Assembly (NCBI GenBank): GCA_021836865.1
Contig: JAKBHH010000002.1
Span: 1 to 64,000, forward strand
Reading direction: 5' to 3'
Origin: Acidobacteriota bacterium
GTDB taxonomy: Bacteria > Acidobacteriota > Terriglobia > Terriglobales > Acidobacteriaceae
Length of the DNA: 64,000 nucleotides
The notes under the pieces are model-generated. The model saw only the letters and a list, made by a program, of their open reading frames with translations. It did no database searches and was not told the DNA's origin. The position numbers and the translations under genes are program-made. Shown piece by piece: positions 1-9,986 of the stretch (its first letter is position 1; every line of letters starts with the position of its first letter).

Positions 1-3000
1 ATGCATGGTTCGGTCAGTTCCGACGACTCTTGGTTCGGCATGAGCACCTCCTTGCCACCTACCGCGCATTCTTTTACCTCGCCTGTTTCTGGATCACCCT
101 CAGGCGGTGTTTATGAAACAGCCTCTATCAAGAATCCGCACAGGAGATGTGTGCTTGGCTGGATATTTAAGCTCGCCTGCAGGTTCACTGTGCGAGCTTT
201 GGGCTTGTTCATTGTGCTGAGCGCGGCAGGCCGGGCCGTATCACAACAAGTTGGCCCTCCGGTCATTTTCGTTCATGGCATCTGTTCACATCCAACAGAT
301 TGGGACCAGCTCCGTCTCTCACTCGCCGCCTACCTGAACACAAATGAGAGTTCCCTCTATCCGAACTCCCAGGTATATGTCGGAGTTGCAACAGGGCCGT
401 CCGCCACTAATGTCTATTTCTATGACGACAGTGGGAACCAATTGTCGAGCCCTCCACCCTCAAATGCGCGCTTCTTTAGCATCGCTTTTAACCCTGATGC
501 TTTTGGATCTGCGCAGCAGTGCCCGTCCTGCAACCCGATCACATTCGACACAGAAAGCGTGATGCAGCAGTCCATAAAGCAAAAAGGGGACGAGCTCGCA
601 GCCCTCATCGCGCGGATTAAGCAAATCACAAGCGTTCCGAAGGTCATCCTCGTTGCTCACAGCATGGGCGGATTGGACGCACGTTCTTATCTTGAGAATC
701 TCGGCACATTGCACAGCCACATAGAAGGGCGCGACTCCGACGTGATCGAGGTTACAACAATAGATACGCCTCATTTGGGTTCGCCTCTTGCTAGCCTTCA
801 ATCTGATGCGAGCTTCTTATCATTTGTCACTCAATACCTGCCTGGCGTTAGTGCCTGCATGGTCGACCAGTCTGAGGATACAAACGAACTCGCGCCCGGC
901 TCTCAGACCATGAATGATCTCAACTATCAAAGCAATGCGGCAGGGGACATCCCAAGCACCGTTTCATTTGATAGCATGGTTAACTATGTGTATGGCGCTT
1001 GCCAAGGCCTTTTCCCTAATAACCCATACTGCCTTGAAGAGCCTGCGTACGTCCTATTTGGCCAAGATCCGAACAACGACGGGGCGGTCTCTCTGACCTC
1101 CCAAAATCTGACGAATGCGTTGATTTCTTACCATTACTCATCCGGCCCGCACATTACTGCTCCGAGCACACCATTCACGGGCACTTGTACATCCGGTACG
1201 ATTTTGCATCTACTAGGATGCGTCGGCGTTCAGCAAAACACCCAGCTTCAAGTGGACGTCGACGTTATAAGCAACCTCCTTAAGAATTCAATTGACGTCG
1301 AGCCACAGACGGTCACTATCGCTTCCGGTCAAACTCAGCAGTTCACGGCCGCTTTGAACTACTCCACGCCAGTCGTGAACTGGATTTTGCTGGAGGATCC
1401 ATCGAGCACTGCCATTGATACCTATGGGACATTCCACGCTGGAGCGAACGGCACGTATCATGTAGTTGCCACGGATCAAGCAACTGGGAAGCAATACGGA
1501 ATGGCAACTGTCTCGGTCGTTACGTCTCAAGTTCCCACTGCCACAACAGGCTCAGCAACCTCCATATCAAGTACAAATGCAACCTTGAATGGGACGATCA
1601 ACCCTAACGGAAGCACAACTCAGTATTTATTCCTCTATGGAACCGGTCAGACACTGGCTGGAGCATCAGCCACCGGCACCTATAGCATTGGAGCTGGATC
1701 TAGCTCACAGGCTGTCTATGCAAATGCTTCCGGCTTGTCCGCTGGGAAGACGTACTACTACGAGCTCCAGGCTTGGAACAGCGCCAACTCCAGTTCAAAC
1801 CCAACGAATGGCGGAATCCTTAGCTTCACTGCGCCGAGCGCGGCCAAGTCCACTCCACTGGTTTCGGTCGCGCCAGGTTCGCAGAGCATAACAACGACAC
1901 AGCCCCTATCTGTGAGCGTCGTGGTTGTAGGCAACTCCGGAACAGCAACTGGATCTGTGACATTGACTGGGGGCGGCTACAACTCCTCGGCAGTCCCACT
2001 CGTGAATGGAAGTGTGCTCTTTAATATTTCGGCTGGCCAGCTCCTCGTCGGCTCCGATACATTGACCGCCACGTATACGCCCGACTCGTCAAGTTCCTCG
2101 ATCTATAACAGTGCTACAGACAATGCAACAGTATCGGTGACCACGCCAGGCAAATTGACTCCAACCGTGGCGGTTTCGCCTCTTTCAACCAGCATTACAA
2201 CGGCCCAGGGTGTGACGGTAAACGTCAGCGTATACACAAGCAGCGGTCCATCACCTACGGGAACCGTAACCGTCACGATGGGGAACTATACATCCCAGGC
2301 AACTCCGCTAACAAACGCGAGCGCAAGCGTCATTATTTCGGGAAGTTCCCTTTCTCCCGGCACCTACACGCCGACTGCTCATTACTCCGGCGACAACAAC
2401 TTTAACAGTGCATCCGGGACTGCCAATAACTCCGTCACGGTAGCCGCCCCGCCATCAGCGACGCTGACAGTGTCCGTGACGGGAAGCGGCAGTGTGTTAA
2501 GCACTGACGGACATATCAACTGCCCTGGGACCTGTTCGTATGCATATCCTGCTGGCACTTCAGTTCTACTCTCGGCGAATGAGGCGGCTGGATACTATGA
2601 CCAATGGAGCGGCTGCGATGGCATCGACGGCGTGACGGGCGATTGCATGCTCACGATGACTCAAAGTAGAACTGTCAGCATTGTCTTCACACAACAACCC
2701 AAGGGGATCATGCTTGTCCAGCCGGGAAGTTATACGTTTCCTCCTCAGGTTCTTGGAACTTCCAGCACTACGCAGCCTGAACTCGTCATCGCCAACGGAG
2801 GCGCAGCGCTCGACCAAGTCTTCGCTTCATTGGGCGGATTCAACGCAGCTGACTTCGCGCTGAATAATCAATGTCCCACCTATGGAGTGAACAGCACCTG
2901 TTACCTCTATGTCACGTTCACTCCAAGCGGACTTGGGACCCGCACCGCGTCTTTCACAGTGTCGAGCGCAAACGCAACAATAACCCCTCAAGTATTCACG

Positions 3001-6000
3001 CTAAGTGGCACAGGCGTCGTAATACCTACCGTGTCCGTGACACAATCGTCGACCGCGATAGCTGCAAGTCAGGCGCTGACTCTCGATGTATCCGTTTCGG
3101 GGTCGTATGGAACTCCCACAGGGTCGTTGAACATTTATTGTGGCGCATACAGCCTTATAGGCGTGCCTCTTTCCGGGGGTGGTGCTGTGGTCAATATCCC
3201 TGGTGGGTCGTTAACGCCCGGCAGTGATGTAATCTCGGTCGATTACCGCCCTGACACGCCCAGTTCGACAGTCTACCTTTATGCCGCTGCGAGCGTTTCT
3301 GTCACAGTCGCCGGAACTACATCCTACTCTGCGCCACCTGAACCCGTAGGGACGCAAAGCTCAATGCAAGGCGCGACGATTCTCATCCCAACAAGCGTCA
3401 CGCTGGGTTCGATCACCGCGACCACATTGGGAGCGACGAATCTTGACTTCAACCTCGCTTCTGGCGGAACCTGCGCTGTGGGAACCGCCTACACCGCAGG
3501 GCAGACCTGCACGGTGAACTATACGTTTACTCCCTCGGTGCCTGGAACGAGGATGGGCGCCATCAATGTTTACGATAACGCATCGCCCGCGCCACACATA
3601 GTTTCGACGGTCTATGTCAACGGCATTGGTACTGGGCCGCAAGTCGCCTTTTCACCGGGTGTCCAGAGCACGATATTGCCGCTCATCATCCAGGAGAATC
3701 CCGGCGGAATTGCTGTCGATGGGAGCGGGAACCTCTACATCGCAGACTACGACAACAACGAGGTTCTCAAGGAGACCTTCTCGGGCGGCAAATACGCTGA
3801 AACCACGATAGGCAGCAGTTGGAATCAACCTCGATCAGTCGCTGTGGATGGGGCTGGCGCGGTCTATGTTGCAGAGTCTGGCATGAACCGCGTAGTAATG
3901 GAAACTCCTTCAGGGGGCAGCTACGTGCAGAGCACGGTTGCAAGCGGTCTTGGGTATCCATCCGGTGTTGCGGTGGATGGGACCGGCAACGTCTATATTG
4001 CCGACTCGCAGAACAATCAGATCCTGATGGAGACTTTAACCGCCAGCGGTTACGTTCAGAGCACAATACCCACCAGTGGCCTTAGCTGGCCAAATGGCAT
4101 AGCTGTGGATGGAAGCGGGGACATTTACATCGCTGATCAGTACAACAACCGCGTATTGAAGGAGACGTTTTCGGGCGGCAGTTACACACAAAGCACAATT
4201 ATCGGTAGTTTGAACAACCCACGCGGCGTTGCCGTAGATCCGAATGGGGATGTCTATATCGCTGATTCACAGGACAACCAAGTGCTGGAGGAGACGCCTT
4301 CGGCCAGTGGCTACGTTGAAAGCACGATCGGATCAGGGGTGTCCTATCCTTGCTGGGTGACGCTTGATGGGAGTGGAAACCTCTTTATCTCAGGTTATAA
4401 CCTTCTGAAGGAAGATGTGTCAGATCCACCCAGTGTCAGCTTTGAATCAGCCGCGAGCGGATCAACTAGCGCAGACAGTCCAAAAACGATTACACTCGCC
4501 AATATTGGCAACGCGCCTCTGACTTTTCCGGTTCCACCCAGCGGAAATGACCCCAGCATCTCGACGAACTTCTCGGTAGGCAATTCCACCACATGTCCGC
4601 AATTGAGTCAGAGCAGTTCCCCAGGAACATTGGCGGCAGGAACGAGCTGTGCTTATGCTCTGGATTTCTCTCCGACGGAAGGCGGAAACATCACTGGCTC
4701 ATTGCGTTTGAGCGACAACAACCTGAACTTGGCGAATGGAGTTCAGACGATCTCCCTCAATGGAATTGGCACGTGGGTAGCAACGATCACGGTGACCCTG
4801 GCTTCTTCCAGCATCACAACGACGCAAGTATTGCCGGTGACGGTCACAGTAAGCGGCGGAGCAGGCAGCCCAACACCTACTGGAACTGTCACGGTTTCTA
4901 GTGGCAGCTACACCTCGTTCGCAGGAGCACTGAGCGGGGGGAGCGCCACGATCAACATCCCGGCCGGCTCGCTGGCAGCTGGCAATGATACCCTGACCAC
5001 CACCTACACGCCCGACAGCAGCGGTTCCTCGACCTATAACAGCGCAGCGGGCACAATTTCAGTGACAGTAACGAAGGTGGTGCCCACGGTCACGGTGACA
5101 CCGTCGTCGAACAGCATCAGCACGACCCAGGCAGTGTCGGTGACAGTGACCGTAGCCGGCACGCCGACGCCAACGGGGAGCGTCACTCTCTCCGGGGGTG
5201 GATACACTTCGGCGGCCACGACCCTCAGCAGCGGCAGTGCCACGATCAACATCCCGGCCAACTCGCTGAGTGCAGGCACCGAAAACCTCGTGGTCAGCTA
5301 TACGCCGGATTCTTCCAGCTCCTCGATCTATAACAGTGCAACGGGGGCGAACTCCATCAACGTAACCCAGGCCAAGTCCACACCCACAGTGACGGTGACG
5401 CCTTCTGCCTCCAGCATCACCACGGCGCAGCCGCTGACGGTGACGGTGGCAGTCAGCGGCGGCACCGGCAACCCGACCCCCACCGGCTCGGTGACACTGA
5501 CTGGGGGCGGCTACACCTTTCCTGCCGCGACTCTCAGCAGCGGCAGCGCAACGATCAATATCCCGGCCAACTCGCTGAGCGCAGGCACCGACAGCCTGGC
5601 GGCCAACTATTCCCCGGACTCGTCCACTTCTTCGATTTACAGCAGCGCCTCCGGATCGGTCACCGTCACGGTGACCAATCCGGCGAAGACTACGCCGACG
5701 GTGACGGTGACACCCTCTGCGTCAAGTATCTCCACGGCGCAACCTCTGACGGTAACTGTGGCGGTCAGCGGTGGCACGGGCAACTCGATGCCCACCGGCT
5801 CAGTGACACTGACCGGCGGCGGATATACTTCGGCGGCTACGATCCTTACCAGCGGAAGTGCCACGATCAGCATCCAGGCTGGGAAGCTGAGTACAGGCAG
5901 CGACACTCTGGCGGTCAATTACATCCCGGACAGTTCCAGCTCGTCTACCTACAACAGCGCCTCGGGATCGGCTTCGGTGACTGTGATCGTTGCGGCGAAG

Positions 6001-7773
6001 ACCACACCCACGGTGACGGTGACGCCGTCCGCATCAAGCATCACTACGGCCCAGCCGCTGACGGTGACCGTGGCAGTCAACGGCGGTAGTAGCAACCCGG
6101 CGCCAACCGGCTCGGTGACACTGACCGGCAGCGGCTACACTTCTGCCGCAACAACTCTGAGCAGTGGCAGCGCCTCCATCAACATCCCCGCTGGATCGCT
6201 GGCGACGGGCAGCGACACACTGACCGTCAGCTACACTCCCGATTCCAACAGTTCCTCAGCCTACAACAGCGCTACCGGATCGGCCACGGTTGCGGTTACC
6301 AACCCGGCGAAGACCACGCCCACGGTCACGGTGACGCCATCCGCATCGAGCATCACCACGGCGCAGTCTCTTACAGTGACGGTCTCGGTGAACGGCGGAA
6401 GCGGCAACCCGACGCCGACCGGCTCAGTGACGCTGAGCGGCGGCGGATATACTTCGGCGGCCACGATTCTCGCCAGCGGCAGTGCCACGATCTACATCCC
6501 TGCCAACTCGCTGAGCGCAGGTACAGACAGCCTGGCAGTCAACTATACCCCGGACTCATCCAGCTCCTCGACCTACAACAGCGCCTCCGGATCAGCGACC
6601 GTCTCGGTGACGACTCCGGCCAAGACCACCCCCACAGTCACTGTCACGCCGACCGCGTCGAGCATCACCACGGCGCAGTCTCTTACAGTGACGGTCTCGG
6701 TGAACGGCGGAAGCGGCGACCCGACGCCGACCGGCTCAGTGACGCTGAGCGGCGGCGGATATACTTCGGCGGCCACGATTCTCGCCAGCGGCAGTGCCAC
6801 GATCTACATCCCGTCCAACTCGCTGAGTGCGGGCACCGACAGCCTGGCAGTTACCTACACCCCGGACTCGTCCAGCTCCTCGACCTACAACAGTGCTTTC
6901 GGATCAGCGACCGTCACGGTCACCACTCCGGCCAAGACCACACCGACCGTGACGGTGACGGCTTCTGCGTCCAGCATCACAGCGACCCAGCCGTTGACGG
7001 TGACAGTCGCAGTAAACGGTGGGACGGGCAACCCGACGCCGACCGGGACTGTGATCCTGAGCAGCGGAAGCTATAGTGCACAACAGACATTGGCCAGCGG
7101 CACGGCCAGCTTCACCATTCCAGCCGGGACACTGGGCAATGGTGCGAATACTCTGACGGCCAGTTACTCCGGGGACACGACTTACACTGTTGCCAGCTCG
7201 ACAAGCACCGTTACGGTCGAGCCGGTTTCGATCTCGGCAACTACGCCTTCGCCGGTAAACCCAGGGAGCAGCACCACTTCAGCCTTAACGCTGACCGGAA
7301 GCAGCGGTTACTCCGGTACAATGAATTTGAGCTGTTCGCTGACCAGTTCTCCGGCTGGCGCACAGAGTCTTCCCACCTGCACGCTGAATCCGGCGAACGT
7401 CACCCTCGCCTCCGGTGGCGGCGGTACGTCGACGCTAACCGTGAAAACGACGGCAGCCTCAACCGCTGCTCTGGCGCGGCCAACAGGCCAGCACTTGTGG
7501 AAGCTCGGTGGTGGTACGGTGCTGGCAGCATTGCTGCTCTTCGGCATTCCGTTTCGTCGCCGCCGCTGGACATCGATTCTGGCTCTGCTGCTGTTGGTCG
7601 CCACTGCCGGAGCAATCGGTTGTGGTGGGGGCGGGGGCACAAGCGGCGGAGGTGGAGGCGGCTCAAGCACACCAGCAACCACAGCAGGTAACTACTCATT
7701 CACGGTAGCCGCAATCGATTCGGCCAACGCCAAGATCACGGCTTCGACAACAATTTCAGTTATCGTTCAATAA
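1..7773 (+). CDS. Giant multidomain secreted/surface protein: N-terminal lipase-like alpha/beta hydrolase, Ig-like repeats, NHL repeats, C-terminal membrane cassette
   Basis: 2590-aa ORF; PVIFVHGICSHPTDWDQL and VILVAHSMGGLDARSYLE (oxyanion and GHSMGG-type elbow); repeated GxAVDGSGNxYIAD NHL units at ~3700-4400; repeated Big_3_5-like units at ~1850-7200; C-terminal GIPFRRRRWTSILALLLLVATAGAIGCGGGGG. The true start may lie upstream of the window. Confidence 0.85.
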   Translation: MHGSVSSDDSWFGMSTSLPPTAHSFTSPVSGSPSGGVYETASIKNPHRRCVLGWIFKLACRFTVRALGLFIVLSAAGRAVSQQVGPPVIFVHGICSHPTDWDQLRLSLAAYLNTNESSLYPNSQVYVGVATGPSATNVYFYDDSGNQLSSPPPSNARFFSIAFNPDAFGSAQQCPSCNPITFDTESVMQQSIKQKGDELAALIARIKQITSVPKVILVAHSMGGLDARSYLENLGTLHSHIEGRDSDVIEVTTIDTPHLGSPLASLQSDASFLSFVTQYLPGVSACMVDQSEDTNELAPGSQTMNDLNYQSNAAGDIPSTVSFDSMVNYVYGACQGLFPNNPYCLEEPAYVLFGQDPNNDGAVSLTSQNLTNALISYHYSSGPHITAPSTPFTGTCTSGTILHLLGCVGVQQNTQLQVDVDVISNLLKNSIDVEPQTVTIASGQTQQFTAALNYSTPVVNWILLEDPSSTAIDTYGTFHAGANGTYHVVATDQATGKQYGMATVSVVTSQVPTATTGSATSISSTNATLNGTINPNGSTTQYLFLYGTGQTLAGASATGTYSIGAGSSSQAVYANASGLSAGKTYYYELQAWNSANSSSNPTNGGILSFTAPSAAKSTPLVSVAPGSQSITTTQPLSVSVVVVGNSGTATGSVTLTGGGYNSSAVPLVNGSVLFNISAGQLLVGSDTLTATYTPDSSSSSIYNSATDNATVSVTTPGKLTPTVAVSPLSTSITTAQGVTVNVSVYTSSGPSPTGTVTVTMGNYTSQATPLTNASASVIISGSSLSPGTYTPTAHYSGDNNFNSASGTANNSVTVAAPPSATLTVSVTGSGSVLSTDGHINCPGTCSYAYPAGTSVLLSANEAAGYYDQWSGCDGIDGVTGDCMLTMTQSRTVSIVFTQQPKGIMLVQPGSYTFPPQVLGTSSTTQPELVIANGGAALDQVFASLGGFNAADFALNNQCPTYGVNSTCYLYVTFTPSGLGTRTASFTVSSANATITPQVFTLSGTGVVIPTVSVTQSSTAIAASQALTLDVSVSGSYGTPTGSLNIYCGAYSLIGVPLSGGGAVVNIPGGSLTPGSDVISVDYRPDTPSSTVYLYAAASVSVTVAGTTSYSAPPEPVGTQSSMQGATILIPTSVTLGSITATTLGATNLDFNLASGGTCAVGTAYTAGQTCTVNYTFTPSVPGTRMGAINVYDNASPAPHIVSTVYVNGIGTGPQVAFSPGVQSTILPLIIQENPGGIAVDGSGNLYIADYDNNEVLKETFSGGKYAETTIGSSWNQPRSVAVDGAGAVYVAESGMNRVVMETPSGGSYVQSTVASGLGYPSGVAVDGTGNVYIADSQNNQILMETLTASGYVQSTIPTSGLSWPNGIAVDGSGDIYIADQYNNRVLKETFSGGSYTQSTIIGSLNNPRGVAVDPNGDVYIADSQDNQVLEETPSASGYVESTIGSGVSYPCWVTLDGSGNLFISGYNLLKEDVSDPPSVSFESAASGSTSADSPKTITLANIGNAPLTFPVPPSGNDPSISTNFSVGNSTTCPQLSQSSSPGTLAAGTSCAYALDFSPTEGGNITGSLRLSDNNLNLANGVQTISLNGIGTWVATITVTLASSSITTTQVLPVTVTVSGGAGSPTPTGTVTVSSGSYTSFAGALSGGSATINIPAGSLAAGNDTLTTTYTPDSSGSSTYNSAAGTISVTVTKVVPTVTVTPSSNSISTTQAVSVTVTVAGTPTPTGSVTLSGGGYTSAATTLSSGSATINIPANSLSAGTENLVVSYTPDSSSSSIYNSATGANSINVTQAKSTPTVTVTPSASSITTAQPLTVTVAVSGGTGNPTPTGSVTLTGGGYTFPAATLSSGSATINIPANSLSAGTDSLAANYSPDSSTSSIYSSASGSVTVTVTNPAKTTPTVTVTPSASSISTAQPLTVTVAVSGGTGNSMPTGSVTLTGGGYTSAATILTSGSATISIQAGKLSTGSDTLAVNYIPDSSSSSTYNSASGSASVTVIVAAKTTPTVTVTPSASSITTAQPLTVTVAVNGGSSNPAPTGSVTLTGSGYTSAATTLSSGSASINIPAGSLATGSDTLTVSYTPDSNSSSAYNSATGSATVAVTNPAKTTPTVTVTPSASSITTAQSLTVTVSVNGGSGNPTPTGSVTLSGGGYTSAATILASGSATIYIPANSLSAGTDSLAVNYTPDSSSSSTYNSASGSATVSVTTPAKTTPTVTVTPTASSITTAQSLTVTVSVNGGSGDPTPTGSVTLSGGGYTSAATILASGSATIYIPSNSLSAGTDSLAVTYTPDSSSSSTYNSAFGSATVTVTTPAKTTPTVTVTASASSITATQPLTVTVAVNGGTGNPTPTGTVILSSGSYSAQQTLASGTASFTIPAGTLGNGANTLTASYSGDTTYTVASSTSTVTVEPVSISATTPSPVNPGSSTTSALTLTGSSGYSGTMNLSCSLTSSPAGAQSLPTCTLNPANVTLASGGGGTSTLTVKTTAASTAALARPTGQHLWKLGGGTVLAALLLFGIPFRRRRWTSILALLLLVATAGAIGCGGGGGTSGGGGGGSSTPATTAGNYSFTVAAIDSANAKITASTTISVIVQ
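4797..7060 (+). repeat. Tandem ~312-bp (104-aa) Ig-like coding repeats
   Basis: Units of the form KTTPTVTVTPSASSITTAQPLTVTVAV-GG-GNPTPTGSVTLSGGGYTSAAT-L-SGSATI-IPA-SLS-GTDSLAVNYTPDSSSSSTYNSASGSATVTVT; starts near 6318, 6630 and 6942 are spaced 312 bp apart. Confidence 0.85.
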
Positions 7774-7912
7774 GAAAGATTCTCAAGAACTCAGAGGCTG
7801 GGAGTTGACGAGTGCTCGCTCCGTCGGAGGCGCCAGGTTGTTGAGATGAGAAAGCTCATTGGTTTGGTCTGGAGCTTCTTTACACTCCTTGGAACGTCCA
7901 AGAAGCCACGAG

Positions 7913-7950
7913 TTCCTCCACGATCAGGTATCGAGAACCGGGGCTGGGTT
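7913..7950 (-). repeat. Short dispersed repeat, copy 1 (minus strand reads ...SQPSPGSRYLIVEE...)
   Basis: ttcctccacgatcaggtatcgagaaccggggctgggtt is similar to 40278-40315, with similar peptides on the same minus-strand frame. Confidence 0.5.
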
Positions 7951-8107
7951 GAGAAGTTCTGGACCGCGCTTTCGTGAATGCATTCGGCCTAACCGAATCC
8001 TTTAACTTGGTCCAGAATTTGGTCCAGTTGTGCGCCGAAAGGACTCCAATTTGTCCACTCGGCTCCTCTCTAATCCGTTGAAAACACATGTACTCCGGCG
8101 CTTATCC

Positions 8108-8158
<51 letters not shown>

Positions 8159-8422
8159 TCAAATCAATAACTTAGAGCAGCAGAGAGCGGCCAGAAATCC
8201 GCCAATTTTTCAAATTGTGCCCATTTTTGTGCCCACGCTCCTTCAAAATGGACGCCCTGTCCATAGCAATCCTGCTCAGTTGTTTCCCTCCTCGGTGAAT
8301 CGACTCGACACGCTTCCTGACTTCGGTTGATCGCCCCATTTGCGCGAATTTCCCTCCTGCTCCAATCTCCATTCGCGCGGGCCGTTTTGGCGTCGCGCCC
8401 TACCGAGAGACAGGAGCGCTCT

Positions 8423-9541
8423 ATGGCAGTTTTCAAACGAGGCGGAGTGTGGTGGTACAAGTTCTACTTCGCCGGTCAATTCATTCGCGAATCGTCAAAA
8501 TCGACCTCGAAAACCGTCGCCAAGGATGCGGAAAACCAAAGACGGCGTGAACTCGAACAGGGCTATCACAATCTTCGTCAGAAGCGAGAGATTCGTATCC
8601 GTCTCTTGCGGGACATAGCGGATGAATATTTGGCGGATTACAAACTGCGGTTTCGCGGAGTCACCTTCGCCGAATATGCGATCGGCCACGTTGTACGGCA
8701 CCTCGGCGACAAACTGCTGGTCGATATCGGGGAAGCCGAGGTTCTGGGCTACCAAACCGCACGTCTCAAAGAATCCGCTTCGGCAAAATCCATTAACGAG
8801 GAGGTCCGGTTCCTTCTGACCATGATGGGAGAGCCCGGTGAAGTGATTCGAGTCCGGCTCCGAAAGAAGAAGAAACTCAAGTTGCCGGTGCGCCGGAAGA
8901 TTGGTAAGGCATATGAGCCGGAAGAGACGGAGAAAATGGGGCAACTCTCGCGCAATTCGCGTTCTCCGCATATTCACCTCGCCCTCACCATGGCCCTGAA
9001 CGCTGGCATGCGCGATGCGGAGATCAAGTCGCTCACCTGGAGCCAGATTCATCTGGACAAAGGCTACCTGCAGGTTGGAAGAAGCAAGACGGCTGCGGGC
9101 GAAGGGCGGACGATTCCCATTAACTCGTTGCTCCTTCAGGCCATCGTCGAATATCGCGCGACCTATCAGAAGAAGTTCAAGGAGATTCGAGAGGAGTGGT
9201 ATGTCTTTCCGTTCGGGAGACCACGGCCTTGGGACCCCACGCGACATGTGACCACTCTCAAAACGGCATGGAAAAACATTCGAAAGAATGCCAACGTCAC
9301 AGGCAGGTGGCACGATCATCGCCACACGCTGATCACGCAGTTGGCCGAGAGCGGAGCCGGGGAGGAGACGATACGGCAGATCGTCGGCCACGTCTCCAAA
9401 GAAGTTCTCAGAGATTACCTCCATGTACGTATGAAGGCGAAGCGGGAGGCACTTGAGGGCATCGTGCCGCTGCCTGGCGGGATCGAAGCGGCGAGGAACG
9501 GCAATTTCGAGGCGGCGCATCGGGATTTGACCGAAACGTAA
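8423..9541 (+). CDS. Tyrosine recombinase / site-specific integrase
   Basis: MAVFKRGGVWWYKFYFAGQFIRESSKS Arm-type N-terminus; GMRDAEIKSLTW, HDHRHT...GHVS...RDYLHVR catalytic R-HxxR-H-Y pattern; next to the tRNA fragment. Start chosen inside ORF 8327..9541. Confidence 0.9.
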   Translation: MAVFKRGGVWWYKFYFAGQFIRESSKSTSKTVAKDAENQRRRELEQGYHNLRQKREIRIRLLRDIADEYLADYKLRFRGVTFAEYAIGHVVRHLGDKLLVDIGEAEVLGYQTARLKESASAKSINEEVRFLLTMMGEPGEVIRVRLRKKKKLKLPVRRKIGKAYEPEETEKMGQLSRNSRSPHIHLALTMALNAGMRDAEIKSLTWSQIHLDKGYLQVGRSKTAAGEGRTIPINSLLLQAIVEYRATYQKKFKEIREEWYVFPFGRPRPWDPTRHVTTLKTAWKNIRKNANVTGRWHDHRHTLITQLAESGAGEETIRQIVGHVSKEVLRDYLHVRMKAKREALEGIVPLPGGIEAARNGNFEAAHRDLTET

Positions 9542-9625
9542 GACCAAACTATGTTCAGCGCCTGCGTGCTTCGATCGTCCACGCGATGGAAGCAGCAGGC
9601 ATTTTTCTTAAACTGCGAGGTGTAT

Positions 9626-9859
9626 ATGGAATCCCTTCTTACGGAAAACGAAGTCTCGGCGAGCCTTAAGGTAAGCCTGGCCTGCCTCCGCCGCTGGAGA
9701 CTCCAAGGCGCAGGACCGCAATACGTGAAAGTCAACAATATGGTCCGCTATCGCGAGGCGGATGTCTCAGCATGGTTAAGAGAGTTGCCAACGGCGGGGA
9801 ACGGCCGGCGACTCGGTCCAAAGAGCGTTATCAGAACCAAGCTGGCGGTTAGCGCCTGA
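9626..9859 (+). CDS. Excisionase-like helix-turn-helix DNA-binding protein
   Basis: MESLLTENEVSASLKVSLACLRRWRLQGAGPQYVKVNNMVRYREADVSAWLRE matches the short MerR/excisionase-type HTH pattern; directly downstream of the integrase. Confidence 0.8.
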   Translation: MESLLTENEVSASLKVSLACLRRWRLQGAGPQYVKVNNMVRYREADVSAWLRELPTAGNGRRLGPKSVIRTKLAVSA

Positions 9860-9986
9860 TCTGGCGACCGCCCTGGATTCACGAATCGCGGCGACTCACT
9901 CAACTCGCATTGTCGAGCGACATGCTGGTTGGGCTTTCTCAAATCCAGTCGGTTTTGTCACGAACATTGACACCCGAAGATTACAG

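Noticed and set aside
420-801. Antisense ORFs opposite the giant gene (e.g. 460..801 minus)
   Set aside because: Typical shadow ORFs of a GC-rich coding strand; no recognisable domain or start context.
5034-6800. Repeated minus-strand ORFs of 75-93 aa (VTVTVGVVFAGLVTVTV...) as a small-protein family
   Set aside because: They are simply the antisense of the tandem Ig-like repeats on the plus strand.
7615-7670. G-rich stretch as a G-quadruplex
   Set aside because: Only two tracts of at least four G are present and the run encodes the poly-Gly linker of the C-terminal cassette; no independent evidence.
8495-9547. 350-aa minus-strand ORF opposite the integrase
   Set aside because: Mirror ORF of a well-supported integrase on the plus strand; translation has no family features.
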